From positions 1,302,001 through 1,366,000 of the forward strand of contig KL647312.1 in the NCBI GenBank assembly GCA_000727475.1: DNA of 64,000 nucleotides. The letters run 5' to 3'. The notes beneath the pieces were generated by a model. It was not told the DNA's origin. It did no database searches and was given only the letters and a program-made list of their open reading frames with translations. Numbering within the stretch: position 1 is the stretch's first letter; the number at the start of each line of letters is the position of its first letter. The translations under genes were made by a program, and so were the position numbers. Positions 1-13,100 of the stretch are shown one piece after another. This DNA is from Sarcocystis neurona (lineage: Eukaryota; Apicomplexa; Conoidasida; Eucoccidiorida; Sarcocystidae).

Positions 1-3000
1 TCCTTCATCTTGAACACCAAGTGTACGTGTATCGTTTGAGTGACGGTACGTTTGTAACGACCCTCTGTGCACCTTTAGAAGAGGGAGAGGGCGCCGCAGC
101 GTTTGTGGGCAATAACATGCCGTTGGACGTGTCGCTGCGAAATGATCACTTCACGTTCCTAACGAAAACGGCTCTATTTGTGTTCCACTCGGAATCCCTG
201 CAATTGCTGTACAAAATTCAACACCGGGAGCTCACGCCCGCTATGGACACGTGTGAAGACATAGACTTTTGTTGGGCGGGAAATCGTTGCTGTGGGAGCG
301 TAAAGTGCTTCGACTACGCAGCAGAGAGAGCGTTCATAGAAAGTCCTTCCTCAGAAGGAACTCGAATTTCTGGTGAAGTTGACGTGCCTTCTGGAGCCGC
401 GAGGAGCACTGACGCCAACAAGAGAGTTGTGTGCGGTAATCATCCGGACACTGTACACAGGTTTGCAGCAGAGTGTTCCTGCCGGCCAAATGCAGCGGCT
501 ACACCAACTGCAGGTTTGTGTGAGGCGAGCACGTCCTCCCGCACAATCGATCCTTTTTATGACAACGGGAAACGCCCTTGTGCAGAAGGATTCCCTCTCC
601 AGTGGGGCTGTGAATTTTCATGTGCGGAACATAGAGACAATACGGCTTCAGAGTCTCCCTCCTCAACAAATTACTGGTTCTCTCCTACATGCTGCACCTC
701 CGTAGTGGATCCAGTAGCTGAGCGTACACTACCTTGTCAGGTGCCTCTGAACTACGCAAATTGCTTCGATAATGACACTGGAAAGACTCCACTTTTCTCT
801 AAGAGTAGTCTTTTCGAGAACTCTCTCCGAGCACTTCGACGCAGCTGCCAGTTCATTCCAGCTGCAGACAAATTCTGCAGCGAATGCACATGTGATATTA
901 CGGGAGTAGGAGTCTCAGACCCTTCAGGTAGAAATCCCCATGAAGGCCACCAACCTCCCAACAGTACAAAGAATAGACACTGTTCCGAGGTCTGCGCGCA
1001 CCGCTGTAGAAGTGGAAAGTCTACTGCTGGTTACGCAGGTTATAATAGAGCTCTCCGAGGTGGTCAAGTATGCACCCACATTACCACGTTGACTTCCACA
1101 GGAAATAGTCGTTCGTCGACGCAGACTCAACTTTGCTCACAAGATTGTTCACAATATCTGCCCTTCGATGAAATGAACTCGATGTCTCCTCTCCCGCTTC
1201 CTCGCAGTCAGACTTCTCGTTCTGCGCAAGAACGCGTTTCGCCTTCACACGGTCTTGCCCCCGACAAGTACACAGTGTACACTTCTTCTAGTTCCAGGCG
1301 TAACAGACGGTGCCACGGGTTTCCTGATGCGGGAACGAAAACCCCCCTCAGTTTGATGTCGAAAACGACACTTTTTTCGTGCCAGCTGGGTGCTTGCAAA
1401 ACTCCTAGCTGTTGTGACAGGGTCAGGAATCAATGCCACCGTAGCAGTGAGTGTTTCGAGTGCGGTGCGAATAAACTTTCGTTTCGTTCTCGTTGTCAGC
1501 AGAGCTGCCGACACATTGTGACGTGGCTTGTGAAGCGAAGTAAAACGATCAAGTTCTGGGACATCCGGGACGGCGCAAGCATTTGTACTCTCCACGCGCA
1601 CGATGCCCCGATTCAGAAAGTCCGGCACGTAATGAACTGGAAAGAAATAACCGAATACTTCCTGGCTTCTCTCGATATTGCGGGGGTTGTGAAGATCTGG
1701 GGTTCTTGCGCTAGAGGTTTCTGGTGCCTCCAGGAACTGCGGCCAGAACAGAACAACTGTGTCTTTCGCATGTCTTTCTCACCAACACACCTCGCAACCA
1801 TGAGTAAGGAGTCCGCCGGCAGTGAGGTCGTTGTCACAGTCTGGAAATTTGACCAGGAGAAGGCCGCTTCCGCTATGCAGCGTCTCCAGCGGCAACGGAG
1901 TGGATCCCAGAGGAACAGTAACCGAGTCATGAGCAGCAAAACCAGCAGCAGCAGCAGCAAGATCGGGGACAGTTGCACGAGGAGCAGCAGTCGAAATACT
2001 TACAAGAGGAAAGATGAAAGAGTGCCAGGAGACGCACAGCAGTTGTATACGAGATTGAAGTTCTGTGAAGCAGAGCACCTGAACAAAACAACACCAAAAT
2101 GTGATTTCGTCTACAGAAGCGATGGCCCCCTTGATCGGGACGTCTCCGTCGAAAGTTATACACCAGAAAACAGAGACATCAAAAACTCTGTCGTCGTTTG
2201 CCAGTCGGTTGAAGCCTCCGTGATCACCTTTGAATATGGAAAAGAAGGCATTTCCTCGCAACATATTAATACGCCCCGGGCAGGTAAATAACAATAAGCC
2301 GGCGCAAGATATGCAACAGAAAGGGATGTCTTCGCGCTAGGCAGGAAATTTCCTATCAAGCGGACCAGACGCCGAAAGGCACACATGTATATAAGTACAT
2401 CCACGTGAATAAGTGAAACAGACACACAGGATGCCGACAGGTAGGTCAACCTTCTAGTTCGACAATTTATATACAGGATGCGGGGGCCAGGATCTGACCT
2501 GAACGACTCACCGAGACGGCTGGAAGGAACACGTCGTGAACGCGCACCAAATACACTCGTGTTTATATATATATATATATTGATACACAAATACACGTAC
2601 TTGTTCCAAAATACACAGCATATGTGGTTATAAACACGGATCTCCCACCTCTTCGGTTCAAGCGTGCTGCGGCGGTAGAGAAAACAGTGCGCGTGTATAC
2701 GTGTGTGTACAGGCAGACTCGCTTAGAAGAATTTTAGGATGTGTGTGCGATGCCGAGAAAAGGGCGACAGCTGTTTATGTATGCGCAGTGGCTGCTGCAC
2801 GTAAGCGGTGGCATTCAGGTGAGGAGTGGTAGAGACGCGTACGGCCAATGCTGAGTATAGTGGCGAGTGTACGGTAGTATTCGTCCAAAATTAGCACGCA
2901 CGTGTACGTACAGACTCGCCTACATTTGAACACAGTCAAGTGTGTTTGCATCTTGCAAGTGCTGCGTGTATCTGTGGCGTTTACTCTTGCCAGCGCTGCA

Positions 3001-6000
3001 TTGTCAGCGCATGCGACACTACTAGTGTCGTCTCGATTTGGAGTGGATCTACGTACATTCCCCCGTACACGTACACGTTCGGTGTTCCTCGTAAATCAGA
3101 TCCACTACTATTGTCGTCTCGCTTTTAACTATATCCACGCGTACTCTCATATATACATACACCCTCAGTGTCCCCTGTAAACCTTGTCTGCTCTTGCTGC
3201 CGTGAATGCACCATTCGAAGAACTTTAGGGCTGCACGGGGTGTGCACCGAAACTGCAGTTCAGCGTAATGAAGTAGACGTTTGCCGGTCGAATAGTGCGC
3301 GTGGTGTAGGTTAACAGGTAACGCCGCCGTGCTGTCCAGATGGCGGCGAACCGGCGCTGCATGGTGGAAGCCCACCAGAGTAAAAGCTCTCGAGACACAC
3401 CTGTGGAAGCGATGTTGGATGTGTTTCCGACATCCTGTCCCACCTGAAGAGAAGGATTCTTGAGAAGTAACCCCGCCTAGTGGGATGCATTTAGCTCAGT
3501 GTAGTTCCATGTATTCCAAAACGAATAAAGTAAACGTACAATATCGCCTCGCTTGTCGAACGCCAGCACCAGCTTTGTGAAGGTTTGGGTTATTATTGCG
3601 TGCAGGTACGCCAGTCCTACTCTATCTACTCTAAAGTCTACTGTTACGACAGTGACCACCAACAACATTACATTATGCCTCTGCAGCCCCTTGCCACGAG
3701 CAGAGTGTTGATGTTACTCTTCGTAATTGCTTTCCGTTCCACAGAACCGCACTACGGCGATCATCCTTGTACCAAGACTCTCACCGTGAAACGATTGCAT
3801 TTAGGAGCACACGTCTGCCAGAAGTCACTGCCGCGTACGGCTTTAGGCACGTCCGTTATGCGTCTACAGCGTATTCACAAATGCGGACATTCCTAGGATC
3901 TTGCTTTCTGTCTCCCGTTTTATCCGTGGTTGGTCCTCGACTACTCTGACAGCGGCCACTCGGACTTCAGGGTGGACTGAATACCTTGATCTCGATTTAA
4001 CTGTATATCTGTTACTTATTGTTTCACTCCCGCCTACCCCTCTTCTTATCACATGCGTCGAACTAACTCTCCGTTTTCCGCTCTACTTCACGGGCCGCTC
4101 TACGTGTTTGACCTCTGGCGTTTCAAGACTACGGTTAGCAGCAGGAGTCTTCTGTTCACCATTTCCCGTGCCGGAACTGTCCAGTTAGATAGGTGCCAGC
4201 ACTGGCAGTGAGAGATTTTTTTTTTGGTGAGTACATCTCGTTATTTATTTCTCCACGATGCCACGTAGTTAACACGGTTCTACGGCTGTTGATCGTCACA
4301 TTGTGCTACACGTATGCATGAATATGTATACATATATAGATACACGAAAAGTGAATGAGCTGACTTTCGTGTTCGACTCTCATCTCTCCGTCACCCTTAA
4401 TCCGTCTGCTGTCAATAGACACAAAGCTCGTGTTGCTCGTCAGTGTGTACTGCTGTATATGACATGGTGTAACTCTCTCGTTCCGTGCCTTCATCCACCG
4501 AAGTGTCCGTCGCTTCCCGGGCCATCATTTCTTCGTTGGTACTAGTCCTCTATTCACAGAGTTGTAGGATACGTCCACGTGTTCCAATATGTACTTCTAC
4601 GCTGCCGCATCCTTCCCTTTCCCTGTCCTGTTGCATACGCTTTCCAGAGGCCCTGCACCCTTCTGCGAATCGAAGGGTCTACAGATCAAGTGCTGCGTGC
4701 GATTCAGAGCGGAGACCTCTGCGCAGAGCATTTAGCAGGCTGACTGGCCCGTCTCTTTTGCACCCTTCTTGTCAGTACACCTGCAACCAGGTCGCAGTCG
4801 ATCCAGAAGACCCCTCCCCACATGTGAAGCAGGCCTACCTTCTTGACACGCGAAGTACCGCAACGCTGGGTGAGAGAGCGAACACCACTTCATCGCCTGA
4901 AAGTACTGAGAGGACGCGCATTACTCCAGAACACATTGTTCGGAAGAGTGACTGGAGCAGTGGGACCACGCGCGGTACCACTGAGGTTGGTAGTCCTCTG
5001 GTGAGAAATTTATCTCGCAGTCATGTGGGTGCTGATCGGAAGAGTCACGACACTTTGCCGCCGTGTGATGTTGCTCTCTGCACTGGTAGTGTTGCTGGTG
5101 CTTCTGAGAAGACTCCTCGGCAGAGGGGTGAAAACGGGTGCCGTCATTCCACAACGGCAAAGAAAAAAAACAACAGCAGGACAAAACCGTCCGATGAGGT
5201 TTCACCGCCGGCCGCTCTCTCCAGGTTTTCACCACCTGAGTCTGTACCAGGAGTGCACGGTGCAGGCGCAGCACTTTCTGAGAATGAAAAAATTCGTGAT
5301 GTTCGGCAATTTTCACGTTTGTATTCACGGAAGCTGTCGACCATAGATACAGGGACTATATCCAAACAGAGATCAGGACCCGTTAGACCGACTACAAGAC
5401 GCTTGCCAGAAGAAGCAACAGTGGTTAGCCCACAGATTCCCTCTCCTGGCGGGAGTGAACCCGTGGAGAATTTTGAAAACAGCGCGCCAAGGGATGAGAT
5501 AGTTGCAGTTCTGGAAAAGGAGGGATCGTTTAGCGCGGGAGTGACAGCATATTACGCGGACTTCATTGACGGCCAGCTGCTGGCTTTGTGGCACTTCACC
5601 GTTTCTCCTGCAAACAGGGAGCACAGCGCATTCCAGTACTCTTTGTCAGACTGGAAAATTTACGACTGCCTGCACAAGACGAAGAATCGTCGAGCAACCG
5701 TGCGCAACAAAGATGAACAACAAAAATGCGTACCCCTTACCGAACAGCTGTGGCCATCCACGCAACCTGCGGCCGCCGGCCACGCTTCTGAATCTCCCGT
5801 AACCGCACACACTGCTGATTCAGGACCGGCAGATCCTGCTTATCACCGTGAGGAGCATTCTGTGGCAAGGGAGCGAATACAGGAGGCGTTTACAGCACCG
5901 GTGTTTTCTATGAGCAACCGCGGCGATGTGTGGACCCTACTAGACTGGAAGTGCCTCTCATTCGAGCCACACGGAGATGTGACGGTGCTAGACTTTTGCC

Positions 6001-6044
6001 CCACGCCTTCTCAGAAACTTCACGTGAAACAACGGAATACGTGA
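1..6044 (+). CDS. WD40-repeat protein, 5'-truncated, probably two exons
   Basis: The reading frame is open from the left edge (codon at 3-5), so the gene starts outside the window. The first exon probably ends at 2283, where a GCAG|GTAAAT donor precedes the in-frame stop at 2289. A pyrimidine-rich acceptor at 4647 joins in matching phase to a frame open to the stop at 6044. About 1,225 residues are visible. WD-type blades are seen near the left edge (VYVYRLSDG) and at about 1540-1700, where TIKFWDIRDG and, about 38 residues on, GVVKIW end successive strands. Between them lies about 400 residues of Cys- and Ser-rich, poorly structured sequence. A short CAG tract at about 1938-1962 encodes Ser. 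The second exon contains GDVTVLDFCP, which resembles a blade start. WD40 propellers are protein-interaction platforms; the specific role is unknown. The exon join is inference; if it is wrong, these are two genes (to 2291, and 4485-6044). Confidence 0.55.
2563..2580. repeat. (TA)n microsatellite
   Basis: A short perfect TA dinucleotide run. It lies in the proposed intron of the WD40 gene. Confidence 0.9.
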
Positions 6045-9000
6045 ACGGTAATCGTAGAATTACTAGCTACGTCCGGTTCTCACTTAAAACTACCACTTAG
6101 GGAAGAGCTTCGAAGGCTTCACACCGTCTGACGCAGCATTCACAAAGACGTAGGTCGTACGCGTGCGAATCAGACAGAATCTCGCGCAGAAGTCTCCATC
6201 TTTGCACAGTAAACACCGACGTGTCTAAACTGAATAACATATCTATAATTGCCGGGTGCAAGCACGGAGGTTTTTCTCACTCGTGTTCTGTCGAAAGCTC
6301 GCTGTTGAAGGCTGATAAAGGTGGCAACGCCTGTGCCGTAGAAGGAAGCTCTGCCTGAGTGGTACTCACAAGAAGCAGCCGACAGTTGTCCGGTGAAAAC
6401 GACATACGCTCGTTTCTTTAAGAGCTTCAGCCTCTGAACTCTCTGTTACAGAGTCACCTGCCCTTAACTACACCTACTTGCAGAATTTCGAGATTTGTAC
6501 AGGTTTTCCACCGCCTTTACCAGAATATGCAGCGTTTCGAGGGGCAGACAGTTCACTGGATGCTGCAAGACAAGAGGACTCAGGACTGTATGACACAGCC
6601 CGGCTTCTGAAACGTTGCCTGGGTGGGAAGAACCACGACAGGCGTAGAAACGCCTGAGTTCCGCTGGTTATAGATTGACTTTTTTCTCATCGTTAGTTGA
6701 GATGACTACTTGCGATGGCAAGACAATCAAAAAAAGTGTGCTCCTTGATTTTTGTGCTCGAGGGTGATACGTTACGCACCAAAGCACGTAGGCAACCAAA
6801 GCGCGCCGTCGGCGTCAGTGGCTCAGTCTGCGTCGGAGGATGCATATAAAATATGTATGAAGAAATGCTATGAATGCAGGAAACCGTATACTTGTGTGCA
6901 CGTGCGCACATGCGCTCTTCTGCATAATGGGTACAACATAACGTTCTTTTGTCTCCCCTGGATCACTTCGTTAGTCAAGAAGCTGATTTCCACGGTCGAC
7001 AAGCGTTCTTTTTTCTCTGTCGCACTGGGGTCATTCCGCGAAGCTTAATCCCCAAAACTTCCTCGCGCTCCGCCCTAAGTGTCCACGCGTATATGGGTGC
7101 CGGAGAACAGACCCTCGAGCATTCAAAGATCGGTATGCACGTACGGGTGCACACGTTTGTGTTCTGGATGCTAACGGTAACAGCACTATCAAAACATCTG
7201 ACGACCGAGCAACACTTCGTATTATCTGGGGACTTCACGGATTCCTCCGTCACTCTTCCGAATCGCCCGCACGGAAGATGATGTGAAGGGGTATACTTGT
7301 GAAAACTGTGACACACGAGTTAGAGGGAATTTTCAGCGGGGTGTGACGCCAAGGAGACTGGTTTGGAATGCAAGGAGACACGTGCACTACAATTCTTCTT
7401 GGTAGATCACTTACACTCCGCCACACTCTCATTCGGTCGTGATTGCTAGCCACAAGGCATACATACATATATACATGTATATCCGTATATACGAACCACC
7501 CTCGCTGCTTGCACACAAGAGCAGGGCGTCCCATTTGTGCAGAACCTTACCTGCATAACTAGACTCCATAGTGTCGTATGCACATATATATATATACATA
7601 TATGGACGCGAATTTGCATTTACGCTTGCACCTCAGTAAGACTGTGAAATACGCGCACGCGTCCTAATGTTCTAAGTAGCCGTCGTCGTAAAACCGGGGT
7701 AAAACTATATTATATATATACATACATGTCCGCGGTGCTTCCGGCGTGACGTCTGTTGGAGATATTTTTTTCAGCGTACCCGGTGATGTTGCACACACCG
7801 TAAATGCGAATTGTGAATCTACCAGCACGTGCCTCTGTGTCTACAAAAAGAAAAAAAGGAAAGTTTCAGCTGCGCACAACCTGTACAACACCAGTATATG
7901 AGCAAACCCCGACACGTCAACAGCCTCGTCGTAAGTGTCCACGGATACACTACGATATGACCTTGCAGTTAACGCTGGCGGTCGGTGGTGAACGTTGTAT
8001 TCATACGTAGTCACTGCATGGAGGCAGGTTGTTTATATCTGTATCTCTATATATAAATGTCCACGTGAGGAACACTGTACGTTTGTGAGCGACGAGTGAA
8101 AACTTGCGAGTGTGAATGCACAACAGTGTTGATCTGTAACAAGTGTATGACTGTGACAGTAATATCAAAATGCTTTAGTATGATGTGTACTCTGTTGAAG
8201 GCGGGCTGTCAACAGCAGCCCGACAGGGAGACCTGTATAGAGAGCGCCAGCCCAGGACTTGAGCACATTACGTAGATGATTATGGGCACACACGGAAGCG
8301 ATCCTTCGAACCCTGGCGACATTTTGTGGTTTCGTACATTTCCAGCGTCGTAATTCAAACCGCTTCGACAGTGTGATGTCACGGTCGTGAGCGAAGCGGT
8401 GTTCCATACTAAACACGCTGTGCAACGACGCATGCAGTCCAACACTACCGCCGTGACAGGTAGTAGTAAAGTAGCCACGGGCGTTGTACCTTGCAATCCA
8501 GGCCGTGAAATTACGTCGAAAACACCTTAGAAATCTTCCGTACTTCCCCCCAACACTTTCGACGTGAACTTATAATAGAAGCGGTGGCACTTTGGTACCG
8601 GTTAGTGTGACACGCGCATCGTCTCCAACTCGACGATGTTTCTGCGTTAAATTTATACCTTCCTCTCTCGTGTATCAGTTGACTCTTCTGCTGCTCGCTG
8701 TTTCCGGCGTCGGCCCTCTACCGATTCGCTTCTTCCTGCTCAAGAATACCGTCTTGCCGCCCAGGCTGTATACGTCTGCACACTGGTCAGCCGGGGTCTC
8801 TTCACAGATACGACGTAATAAAACCTTCCCTGTCTCCGCCACTCTTTTCCACCATTAGCACTCACACGAGGTGTGTCTTTTGCGGGCCGTGAACGGCGTG
8901 TACGGTAGCAGTAGACGTGCAACGATGCTAACCAGTAGACAATATATCTACAATATATATATTTGAACGTAGACGTCCGTATGCGTGGAACTTCCTTTGA

Positions 9001-10177
9001 TGCAAAATCTACTTATGTACAGCTACTCCTCGAGCACTCACGGATTCACGACGATATGCATATGTGAACCTATGGATGTCTGCAGTCGTTCTACACGTGT
9101 GCTTGTGTCTTCGTCTACTGCCAGTTTCAGGCAGACAGCTGATTCACAGTGGGCGAGTCTCCTCCGCGGCTACGAAGTCTACTGTCTGTGACTGTTTTCC
9201 TGATATTCCTTATGGCCCAATGTCGCGGTGTGCTTGAGCTGACAGGAACGCGCGTTCCTTCGTCCTGCGCATCGGGCGAAGCTGCCTTTTGTGTACGCCT
9301 GATTCTTGCTTCGCAAACATTCCTCTCTTCTAGAAGCTGGTACGGAGAGGCATTTCGTCCGTTGGTTTAGTTGGATGTGTCTGATTCCCGTTTTTCGTCG
9401 ACAGGTTTCCGGCGGCTCTCAGTCCACAAGAGAACGGCACTCTTAGGAGGTTGGCGTGTAACTTCGACCGCCCAGAAGACGCTTTGCTCCTGCATAGACT
9501 ACCCGCGTATGGGACACTGCTGTCCCCCAAATCTGCGTGCGTACACTTTGAACATACAAATTGTACTATGCCTCTATGTGTGTATAAACGGAGGCTTACG
9601 CGAGCTTTCACACTTGAGAACAGAGCAAAATTGTGTATATTACCGGGCTCGCGTAACCGACTTACCTCTACCCCTGCTCATTCTCATAACCTTGAATAAA
9701 CGTGAGGCCGCCCTTAGATATCCGCCGAGATTCGTGTTCAGCCGTGTCATTTTGTTATGATTGTCACACGTGTGCGTATTCTTCTCACGCAATCGGCACA
9801 CGTGGGTACGTCTTTCTGTAAAATAGGAGAGACGTGGGAAGAAATTTGTACAAAAACGTGGATGCCGAGCGTAGGACTCCTGCTTTAACTGGCCTAGCGT
9901 GTCTGCAGAGGTCGAGCGACATGTGGTACCCTTTGTACTTTTCGTTTAATCCTACTGAGGTGCAGTTGTAGTAAGGGGCAACTCGCCGTTTTTTAGTGTC
10001 TGATAGGCTTCAAAGCACATGCCTCCTCTAGCCAAGGTCACCGCATCCTTGGTAAAAGGTGCAGGATTTGAATGGTCCCTGTGTGTGCCGCCTTTGTTTA
10101 AAGTGATACGACTCCCCCTTTTCCTCTCGCAGTAGCCGTGGATCGAACTCTGTGACAACGTTCGAGTTCTACTCAAC
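6045..10177. other. Spacer with no recognisable gene
   Basis: About 4.1 kb between the WD40 gene and BET3. Only short ORFs without recognisable motifs occur, on both strands, together with small TATATA/TACATATA clusters near 7470, 7585 and 7710. It presumably holds the 3' UTR of the upstream gene and the BET3 promoter, but no specific element was identified. Confidence 0.6.
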
Positions 10178-13100
10178 ATGTCTAAGGATAAATATCAACG
10201 CCAGTGGGAGGTGCTCTCCCAGCGCATGGAGAAGGTGGTGAGGCTCGACCAAATTACACTCCCAAGGTGTACACAGCATGCACACGCCGGCTTATAGTGC
10301 ACACGCGGGTACATACATATAGAGATCACTGCCTGCACGTCGACACGAGAGGATGCACATGCTCATGGCCCGTCTCTACGTTACTGCCTGTGCAAAGTAG
10401 ACAGCCGCGTGTGCGTGCTCGATAGGCCTGTGCATGTTTGTACGTGCGTACCGTACGTGAGTACGTGTGCATATAGGTCTGTATGTATACACATGTTTGT
10501 TTGTATGCTATGGCGGGTGTGCGTGTCTCTACCATATGACAGCACACTTTATACACACGTAATCTTTCCATGTGCATACCTTGTCTTCGACGGTAGTGTG
10601 CCTGCCTCTGTGTCGCTTTGAATGGGTCGACGAAAGTTGCGTTGCGGGGCTATCAGTCGCCGCTGGCGAAGCTCTGATCACACGAGGTTCGGTAGCGGTG
10701 CGCGCAGACAAGAGGCTTGCTGGTGATTGTTCTTGGGCCGTCAGGTGCAGGTGAACAACGTCTAACCATGCTTGAGGTGTAGTAGCTGTGGTGTGTACAA
10801 CCTGACTCCGTCTTATGACGTGACGGATTCTGACAGGTGTTTCTTATGTCCAGACACCAGAACGTGCTTTCTGACGTAATACGATAAGGCGTCGGGAGGA
10901 GGTGCGATGTGTGGGCACGAGGTCGGCTACGTATGTGGATTCTCTCACTTCACCCCGATGGCAAAGTGATCTCAGAGCAGAAACATATGTATACATGGGC
11001 GCGGCTGTCCTCTTTCGTTATCTTTTGGCGAACGTCGTACCTTTTTCTTTGGGAATCTGATCACCCCCGCCTGTCCTGCTGGCCGCGTGGTGAATCACCT
11101 CTGTTGGAACGTTAGCGGGTCTGTGACGGTCAAGAGGATCCTGGCCCCGATACGTATGGATCTTACACAGATCTGCACACACATTCGTATGCGCAGATAA
11201 TCGTGCGTCCCTCTTTTGTTACGCGGAAGTACCTTTGCACGGGAAAGTCACCAACGCATATTCTTCAGCACGTTCGCCTTGGTGCCCGTCCCGCTTATTG
11301 GTGGGCAGGAAGGCCGTGGCGCGTGCATCTCTTTCACAGCGCCGGCTTGTTGGACTGCGGTATGAGTGCGAGACATGAGGCGAGTCCTCTTTACGATTCG
11401 ACGTGTGTGTAGTTCGAGGCGTCCCACGCAGAAGCAGGAAATACAAAACTGTGGAATTTTTGAGGATCCCGAAACTTGTGCCGTTTCTGTTGCATCTCAG
11501 AACTCCGAGCTGCTCTCGCTGACTTATGGCACCCTCGTCACGCAGCTACTCAAGGATTTCGAACAGGTGGACCTCATCAATGCGCAGCTGGAGAAGATGT
11601 AGGCCAGATGCTTTTGCTGCTTTGCATGTTGTGCCACTATGTACCCGTCTGTTTCCCGCTCAACTCGCAGGATTCCTACCCTCACGCATTTCATAGAACA
11701 CGCGTCGTTCTGCACTCAAGCGACACTATGATTCTAAGTGAACGACAACGAGTTAACGTATATGTGGAGTGTGCCCGATTACGGTCCTGCATAGTTATCT
11801 TTGTTATATATTTGTCCAACATGACACACCTACCGACTGCGCCATCTACGTCTAGTAAGGTGTCACTATGAACGGGATACTGCTAGCGACGTGATCTCGT
11901 GGAAGAGTCGTGCAGCAGCTGCCCCTGCGCCAGGGAAGGCTAGGTGACATGATTGGGTTGAGATGCTGCATCAGGGCAGTACGCTGGAAGTACACTGCCG
12001 CACCCGCCCTTCATCCGAAAAACTGAAAAATATGTTGAACTGCAGTGCTACAGCAGACAAGCACGTTGCGGTAGGGCCGCTGTGCTGTGACTGTGGTGAA
12101 GCTAAAGACGGAGCCACGTTCCTGCAGGAGGTGCATACGCATCCGTACACGTAAATACATCCATGTGTATAATTCTCCGTACATATATTTCCGAATATGC
12201 ATACATATATAAATATATGTAGAAGCACGTTGTTTCGCCTTAAGAGCGACCTTAGCTTAAGCATACTCCGTCGCTGCCCTACGGTACGAACTGCGCAACA
12301 GAGCAGAGGCTGCGCCCTGCCTTGCTAGACGTGCGCGTTTTGGGGTCGTTGTCGCGTCTTCTGGGAAGGCGAAGCGACTTTCTTGGTGGGGCCATCCTTT
12401 TCTGACGTTAGTTGTTGCCAAATGCACGCACGGCGTAGGAGCGCCTTGGGTCTCGCGCCATTGCAGGGCCTGACCACGCCTTTTCTCGGACGCGCGTGCT
12501 TCACGAATGCACGCTGCCACTGGTCGTGTCAGCTGTTCAGCGAGCCGTGTCGAATTTCGCAGGAGCGAACTCCCGCGTAGGTCCGTAATGAGTTTAATGA
12601 GTCTATGCCAGGCTGCCCATCGGGGAAGGTACCTGTGTAGAGCAGGTTTTAGGCGAGGAGCAGCTGTGTTGCGTGCTGAACTGAGGGAGTCGCATCTCGA
12701 CCGCTTAGTTCAGCAGAAACCATTTCGTCGCCAAATGCATTTCTCTTGTATACACCGAGCCGGATTGTAGGATGTATGTGGAACTGTGTGTGGCTCACAC
12801 GTGTGAGTCTTGCACCACGTGCATGTACATACGCATATATATATATATATATATATATTTACACGTGTATATGTAAATCCATCAATTTCTTCCTGGTCAA
12901 AATTCTGTATGCCCCATCTTTTTCCGGAGCGGTCGTTGACTCTTCTGAGCCAATGCGCGCGGAAGAGGTCCGCGCGCGTGTTTTTCGACAGTCCGCTTCG
13001 GATAGGTCTCTTTTTTGTATTTCGTCCGCCGTATAAGCGCTCGTGCTATGAAGCGTAAAAGTGTATGCTGCCAGTGGGCGCAGTAAAACACGCAGAAAGA

